Source of the DNA: Bacteroidales bacterium
GTDB lineage: Bacteria; Bacteroidota; Bacteroidia; Bacteroidales; Muribaculaceae
Length of the DNA: 8,394 nucleotides
Assembly (NCBI GenBank): GCA_004552395.1
Contig: SFOK01000082.1
Location: 1 to 8,394, forward strand
Direction: 5' to 3'
This document shows positions 4,544-8,394 of this stretch, in pieces. The notes beneath the pieces are model-generated. The model searched no databases, was not told the DNA's origin, and worked only from the letters and a program-made list of their open reading frames with translations. The first letter of the stretch is position 1; each line of letters opens with the position of its first letter. The position numbers and the translations under genes were made by a program.

Positions 4544-7498
4544 ATGCCGACTAAATTAAGCAAAATAGCCAAGAACCTTAACGTAGGCGTGAAGAGCGCC
4601 GTAGAATTCCTGCATAAGCACGGCATCGAGGTGGACGACAATCCCAACGCCCGCATCGACGACAATGCCGTGGAGCTCCTGCTCAAAGAATACAGCAGCG
4701 ACAAAGATTTCAAGGCTCAGCTCGACAAGTTCAACTCCAGCCGGCGCGAGGAGCGCCAGGCTGCCAAGTCGGAGCGCGAGGCTGAGAAAGAGGCTGCCAA
4801 GGCTGAGAAAGAAGCCGCCAAAGAGGCTCCCAAAGCCGCGCCTGAAGTCAAAGAGACGGTAGGGCCCAAGATTCTTGGCAAGGTGAATCTTGACAAGAAA
4901 GGGAATGTGATCCCCGCACCTAAGCCGGAAGCCGCGCCGAAACCGGAGCCGGCCCTCGCGCCTAAGCCGGAAGCCGCACCTAAACAGGAGCCTAAGCCGG
5001 AGCCCAAACCGGAACCCGTTCCCGCTCCGAAACCGGAGCCGAAACCCGCCCCCGCACCCAAGCCGGAGCCGAAGGCCGAGCCGGAAACGGCACCCGAGCC
5101 TGCCCGCAAGCCGGAGCCCAAGGCTGAACCGGAGCCGAAAGCCGAACCTAAACCGGAAGCGGCGCCCGCAGCGGCAGCCGCCGAGCCGTCGGCCAGCAAG
5201 GATGGCGGCGAGGCTAAGAACGACGGCGGCGACGATGTGTTCCGTCCCGTTTCCGTGGCCCCGGTGCCCCAGATCAAGGTGCTCGGCACCATCGATCTCT
5301 CGGCCATCAACCAGAGCACCCGCCCCAAGAAGATGACCCGTGAGGAGCGTCGCCGTGCCGCTGTGGCCGGTGCCAACGCCGACCGCAAGAAGCGCAAGCG
5401 CATAGGCAAGGAGAAGATCGATGTGGAGAAGACCGCTTCGCAGCCGGGCTTCGCCGAGAAAGCCAAAGCGGCCGCCCAGGGCAAGAAGGGCGACAATAAC
5501 TCCGGCCGTCAGGGCGGAGGCAACGGACGTCCCGACCGCAAGGGCGCTCCCTCTGACCGCCGCCGTGGAGCCAAACCCGCAGCCGGCCATCAGGAGGTGA
5601 GCCAGGAGGATGTGCAGAAGCAGGTGAAAGAGACTTTGGCACGCCTCACCAACAAGACCGTGAAGAAGTCGGTGAAGTGGCGCAAGGAGAAACGCGACCA
5701 GTTCCACGACCGCGAGCAGCGCGCCGCCGAGCGCGAGGCAGCCGAGAGCACGGTAATCAAGATCACCGAGTTCGTGACCGCCAACGACCTGGCCAACCTC
5801 ATGGAAGTGCCGGTCAACCAAGTCATAGGCACCTGCATGAGCCTCGGCCTTATGGTGAGCATCAACCAGCGCCTCGACGCCGATACCATCAATATGGTGG
5901 CCGAGGAGTTCGGTTTCACCACCGAGTACGTGTCGGCCGAAGTGTCGGAAGCCATCACTGTGGAGGAGGATGCAGAAGAGGACCTCGTAGCCCGTCCGCC
6001 TATCGTCACCGTCATGGGCCATGTGGACCACGGTAAGACTTCGCTCCTGGACTATATCCGCAAAGAGAATGTGATCGCCGGTGAGGCCGGTGGCATCACA
6101 CAGCATATCGGCGCCTACAACGTGACCTTGAGCGACGGCCGCCACATCACTTTCCTGGATACTCCGGGTCACGAGGCGTTCACCGCCATGCGTGCCCGCG
6201 GCGCCAAGGTCACCGACCTCGCCATCATCATAGTGGCAGCCGACGACGATGTGATGCCGCAGACTGTGGAGGCTATCAACCATGCATCCGCAGCCGGTGT
6301 GCCTATAGTATTCGCAATCAATAAGATAGATAAACCCGCAGCCAACCCCGACAAGATCAAGGAGGAGCTTTCCGCCATGAACTATCTTGTGGAGGACTGG
6401 GGCGGCAAATATCAGTCGCAGGATATTTCGGCCAAGAAGGGTATCGGTGTCCCCGAGCTCATGGAGAAGGTGCTTCTCGAGGCCGAGATGCTCGACCTGA
6501 AAGCCAATCCGAACCGTGCCGCCATAGGTTCGGTCATAGAGTCGTCGCTCGACAAGGGCCGCGGATATGTGGCCACCGTGCTCGTGCAGAACGGCACGCT
6601 CCGTGTGGGCGATGTGGTACTGGCCGGAACACACTACGGCAAGGTGAAGGCCATGTTCAACGAGCGCAACCAGCGAGTGAAGGAGGCCGGTCCGGCCACC
6701 CCTGTCCTCGTGCTCGGCCTGAACGGCGCGCCGACAGCCGGTGACACCTTCAATGTGCTCGAGACAGAGCAGGAAGCCCGCGAGATAGCCTCGAAGCGCG
6801 AACAGCTTCAGCGCGAGCTCGCCAACCGTACCCAGAAGCGTCTGGGTCTGAGCGAGCTGGCACGCCGCAAGGCACTTGGCGACTTCCACGAGCTCAACCT
6901 TATAGTGAAGGGCGATGTGGACGGTTCCGTGGAGGCTCTGTCCGACTCGCTGATCAAGCTCTCAACCCCCGAGGTACAGGTGAATGTGATCCACAAAGGC
7001 GTGGGCGCTATCTCAGAGAGCGATGTCACACTCGCCGCCGCTTCCGACGCCATCATCATCGGTTTCCAGGTGCGTCCGTCGGGCGCCGCCCGCAAGGAGG
7101 CCGAGAAAGAGGGCGTGGAGATACGTCTCTACTCCGTCATCTATCAGGCTATCGAGGAGGTGAAGGACGCCATGGAGGGTATGCTTTCTCCCGAGATCAA
7201 GGAGGAGGTGACCGGTACCGCCGAGGTGCTCCAGACCTACCATATCTCGAAGGTTGGCACGATCGCCGGCGCCATTGTGCGCGACGGCAAGATCAAACGC
7301 ACGAACAAGGTGCGTGTGATCCGCGACGGCATCGTGATCCACACTGGAGAACTCGGCTCGCTCAAGCGCTTCAAGGACGACGCCAAGGAGGTGACATCAG
7401 GCTTCGAGTGCGGCCTCTCGGTCAACGGCTACAACCAGATCCAGGTAGGCGATATGATCGAAGGCTTCGAGGAGATTGCTGTGAAGAAGACACTCTGA
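4544..7498 (+). CDS. infB: Translation initiation factor IF-2
   Basis: A 984-residue GTPase that brings fMet-tRNA to the 30S subunit and promotes subunit joining. A first IF2_N domain covers about 1-54 (MPTKLSKIAKNLNVGVKSAVEFLHKHGI). A charged, Ala/Lys/Glu-rich segment (66-104) leads into a Pro-Lys-Glu-Ala linker (about 124-208) and a basic Arg/Lys/Gly stretch (260-345). A second IF2_N domain lies at about 405-458. The GTPase motifs are all present: G1 GHVDHGKT (492-499), G2 GGIT (516-519), G3 DTPGH (539-543), G4 NKID (593-596) and G5 SAK (629-631). Domain II (about 657-745), domain III (about 785-880) and the C-terminal initiator-tRNA-binding domain (about 885-984) follow. Length is typical for Bacteroidetes IF-2. 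The ATG at 4544 yields the canonical N terminus. The operon ends here, with a strong terminator about 90 bp downstream. Confidence 0.98.
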   Translation: MPTKLSKIAKNLNVGVKSAVEFLHKHGIEVDDNPNARIDDNAVELLLKEYSSDKDFKAQLDKFNSSRREERQAAKSEREAEKEAAKAEKEAAKEAPKAAPEVKETVGPKILGKVNLDKKGNVIPAPKPEAAPKPEPALAPKPEAAPKQEPKPEPKPEPVPAPKPEPKPAPAPKPEPKAEPETAPEPARKPEPKAEPEPKAEPKPEAAPAAAAAEPSASKDGGEAKNDGGDDVFRPVSVAPVPQIKVLGTIDLSAINQSTRPKKMTREERRRAAVAGANADRKKRKRIGKEKIDVEKTASQPGFAEKAKAAAQGKKGDNNSGRQGGGNGRPDRKGAPSDRRRGAKPAAGHQEVSQEDVQKQVKETLARLTNKTVKKSVKWRKEKRDQFHDREQRAAEREAAESTVIKITEFVTANDLANLMEVPVNQVIGTCMSLGLMVSINQRLDADTINMVAEEFGFTTEYVSAEVSEAITVEEDAEEDLVARPPIVTVMGHVDHGKTSLLDYIRKENVIAGEAGGITQHIGAYNVTLSDGRHITFLDTPGHEAFTAMRARGAKVTDLAIIIVAADDDVMPQTVEAINHASAAGVPIVFAINKIDKPAANPDKIKEELSAMNYLVEDWGGKYQSQDISAKKGIGVPELMEKVLLEAEMLDLKANPNRAAIGSVIESSLDKGRGYVATVLVQNGTLRVGDVVLAGTHYGKVKAMFNERNQRVKEAGPATPVLVLGLNGAPTAGDTFNVLETEQEAREIASKREQLQRELANRTQKRLGLSELARRKALGDFHELNLIVKGDVDGSVEALSDSLIKLSTPEVQVNVIHKGVGAISESDVTLAAASDAIIIGFQVRPSGAARKEAEKEGVEIRLYSVIYQAIEEVKDAMEGMLSPEIKEEVTGTAEVLQTYHISKVGTIAGAIVRDGKIKRTNKVRVIRDGIVIHTGELGSLKRFKDDAKEVTSGFECGLSVNGYNQIQVGDMIEGFEEIAVKKTL
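4913..5167 (+). repeat. Imperfect Pro-Lys-Glu-Ala repeat in infB
   Basis: This coding segment (IF-2 residues about 124-208) is a run of KPEP, KPEA and KAEP units encoded by variants of AAGCCGGAGCC and AAACCGGAAGC. It is a disordered linker between the N-terminal domains and the conserved core. Its length would be expected to vary between strains through recombination or slippage between units. Confidence 0.85.
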
Positions 7499-7541
7499 TC
7501 CCGCCGAGCCGAAACAATTTGATTGAAAGCTTCCAAGAGGT

Positions 7542-7559
7542 TGCGGTAGAAATACCGCA
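7542..7559 (+). other. GNRA-loop hairpin in the infB 3' untranslated region
   Basis: TGCGGTA (7542-7548) and TACCGCA (7553-7559) form a perfect 7-bp stem capped by the tetraloop GAAA, a stable GNRA fold. It sits 44 nt after the infB stop and 26 nt before the terminator. No T run follows, so it is not itself a terminator. Confidence 0.6.
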
Positions 7560-7584
7560 CTCACCGAAGCATGACAATATTCTC

Positions 7585-7619
7585 AAAGAGGCGGTTCCCT
7601 TTCCCGGAGCCGCCTTTTT
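7585..7619 (+). terminator. Intrinsic terminator of the rimP-nusA-infB operon
   Basis: GGCGGTTCC (7590-7598) pairs with GGAGCCGCC (7606-7614), with one G-U pair, around a 7-base loop. AAAGA on the left and TTTTT on the right (7615-7619) can extend the stem. This is a textbook intrinsic terminator and separates infB from folK. Confidence 0.9.
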
Positions 7620-7644
7620 AAATGCCTTCGGCCTGTAAACGACG

Positions 7645-7680
7645 CCCTCCCATCCCTCCCATCCCTCCCATTCCTCCCAT
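7645..7680. repeat. 9-bp minisatellite (CCCTCCCAT), four copies
   Basis: Three exact copies of CCCTCCCAT (7645-7671) and a fourth with one change (TCCTCCCAT, 7672-7680). The complementary strand has closely spaced GGG runs with 1-3 nt loops, which fits the G-quadruplex consensus. It lies between the operon terminator and folK, where I see no recognisable promoter. Confidence 0.85.
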
Positions 7681-7710
7681 CACTCTCAAAAATCCATCCC
7701 TCTTAAGAAA

Positions 7711-8205
7711 ATGTACTACATCATCAACATAGGCAGCAACCTCGGCGACCGCCGGCTCAACCTCAGTCGCGCCATGGCCGCCATAATGCGCAATTGGGGC
7801 AACATCGAGATGTCCCACGTGGTCGAGACCGAGGCTTTCGGCTTCGCCTCGGAGCATAAGTTCCTCAATGTCGGCATCATGTTCTCCTCGGGCGAGGACC
7901 CTCACGAGGTGCTCCGCCTGCTTCAGGAGATCGAGCGCTCCATATCGCCCGATTCCCACCGCCGCTCCGACGGCTCCTACGCCGACCGTCTCATCGACAT
8001 CGACATAGTGGCCATCGACGATAAGGTCATCGACGACCCCGACCTGAAGGTGCCCCATCCGCACCTCGCCGAACGCGACTTCTTCCTCGTGCCGCTCGAG
8101 GAGATAGCTCCCGCCTGGAAGCACCCCCTCACCGGCCTCACCCCCACAGAAATGCTCGCCTCCCTCCCCACCAACACCACCCACCGCCTCACCCCCGACT
8201 CCTAA
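7711..8205 (+). CDS. folK: 2-amino-4-hydroxy-6-hydroxymethyldihydropteridine diphosphokinase
   Basis: A 164-residue HPPK, which transfers pyrophosphate from ATP to 6-hydroxymethyl-7,8-dihydropterin, the step before dihydropteroate synthase in folate synthesis. Family features are IGSNLGDR (7-14), VVETEAFGF (37-45), FLNVGIMF (51-58), the metal-binding segment DRLIDIDIVAIDD (92-104; Asp96 and Asp98 match E. coli Asp95 and Asp97) and PHPHLAERDFFLVPLEEIAP (115-134). The classic WGPR before the aspartates is YADR here, with the arginine kept. Length is close to E. coli HPPK (about 159). The ATG follows CTCTTAAGAAA, with no strong Shine-Dalgarno. The 3' end is unusually rich in C (CTC, CCC, ACC codons). 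It lies beyond the infB terminator with no clear promoter of its own, so read-through or an unrecognised promoter must supply its mRNA. Confidence 0.95.
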   Translation: MYYIINIGSNLGDRRLNLSRAMAAIMRNWGNIEMSHVVETEAFGFASEHKFLNVGIMFSSGEDPHEVLRLLQEIERSISPDSHRRSDGSYADRLIDIDIVAIDDKVIDDPDLKVPHPHLAERDFFLVPLEEIAPAWKHPLTGLTPTEMLASLPTNTTHRLTPDS

Positions 8206-8207
8206 CA

Positions 8208-8231
8208 CCTCCCTCCTCCCTCCCTCCTCCC
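8208..8231. repeat. Pyrimidine tract with G-quadruplex potential on the minus strand
   Basis: An uninterrupted C/T run starting two bases after the folK stop. Four CCC runs (8211-8213, 8218-8220, 8222-8224 and 8229-8231) are spaced by 4, 1 and 4 bases, so the minus strand meets the simple G3 quadruplex consensus. No intrinsic terminator hairpin is visible after folK. Confidence 0.6.
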
Positions 8232-8273
8232 AAACCACCAATTCCAACATTCCGAAAAAAACTAAACAATAGA

Positions 8274-8305
8274 TTTAGCAAAATTCAAAAAAATAACTAA
8301 TTTTG
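8274..8305 (+). promoter_or_regulatory. Promoter of a gene beyond the right edge
   Basis: TTTA (8274-8277, one change from TTTG), a 20-nt A-rich spacer and a perfect TAnnTTTG box, TAATTTTG (8298-8305). The predicted start is near 8310-8313. No ATG follows in the remaining bases, so the leader is at least about 80 nt. Confidence 0.65.
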
Positions 8306-8309
8306 CAAC

Positions 8310-8394
8310 GCAGACCGCCTCGCAGAAGCCCGGTCACGGGTTCTGAAGGGTGGGTTGCTGCAACATTGAGGAAAAGCGTTTACCAAACGTACTT
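8310..8394 (+). other. Start of an untranslated leader or non-coding RNA, cut by the window edge
   Basis: The sequence downstream of the 8274-8305 promoter is GC-rich and can fold: CCCG (8329-8332) with CGGG (8337-8340) around GTCA, extended by AG/TT, and CGTTT (8377-8381) with AAACG (8385-8389) around ACC. There is no start codon on the plus strand. It does not match the 5' ends of tmRNA, RNase P RNA or 16S rRNA that I know. It is either a long 5' leader or the start of a non-coding RNA. Confidence 0.35.

Noticed and set aside
4556..6889. Very long open frame (777 codons) on the minus strand, antisense to infB
   Set aside because: It is a reading-frame shadow of infB. The GC-rich codons and Lys/Glu/Pro/Ala repeats of infB rarely give stops in this antisense frame, and the product (His/Leu/Gly/Arg-rich) matches no family.
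7408..7638. Plus-strand frame spanning the infB end and its 3' region
   Set aside because: It overlaps infB in another frame, then runs through the GNRA hairpin and the terminator, and has no homology I recognise.

Overview
The window looks like chromosomal DNA from a Bacteroidales bacterium, most likely a GC-rich gut lineage such as Muribaculaceae. Four things point there. Promoters fit the Bacteroidetes form (TTTG, about 20 nt, TAnnTTTG). Start codons have AT-rich upstream stretches and no good Shine-Dalgarno. A DUF4465 lipoprotein carries a Cys-His-Asp4 surface-export type signal. The rimP-nusA-infB cluster has Bacteroidetes-type protein lengths. The family-level placement is an inference from composition and gene order.

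Layout. Positions 1-283 hold a possible gene start running off the left edge on the minus strand (1-82, weak) and a spacer with small dyads. Positions 284-2097 (minus strand) are a two-gene unit: a ROK-family sugar kinase followed 35 bp later by a DUF4465 surface lipoprotein, with a promoter at 2117-2148. Positions 2098-2680 are a 583-bp divergent intergenic region. It contains the kinase promoter, a GC-rich block built of short repeats and hairpins ending in a T7 run (2150-2335), two plus-strand promoters (2367-2398 and 2517-2550) separated by two good hairpins, and a structured rimP leader. Positions 2681-7498 carry rimP, nusA and infB, which serve ribosome maturation, transcription elongation/termination and translation initiation. 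A strong intrinsic terminator ends this operon at 7585-7619. Positions 7620-7710 hold a C-rich 9-bp minisatellite, and folK (dihydrofolate pathway) lies at 7711-8205. The right end (8206-8394) has a second pyrimidine tract, then a good promoter at 8274-8305 and the start of an untranslated leader whose gene lies outside the window.

How it fits together. The main operon couples 30S maturation (RimP), RNA polymerase modulation (NusA) and initiator tRNA recruitment (IF2), a combination conserved across bacteria. folK is separated from it by a terminator and is probably expressed on its own or by read-through. The kinase/lipoprotein pair suggests surface capture plus cytoplasmic phosphorylation, but nothing in the sequence fixes the substrate.

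I see no mobile element, CRISPR array, rRNA, tRNA, defence system or obviously new multi-gene system. The least explained material is non-coding: the double-promoter, hairpin-rich region before rimP, the repeat block beside it, the G-quadruplex-capable tracts on both sides of folK, and the leader at the right edge.
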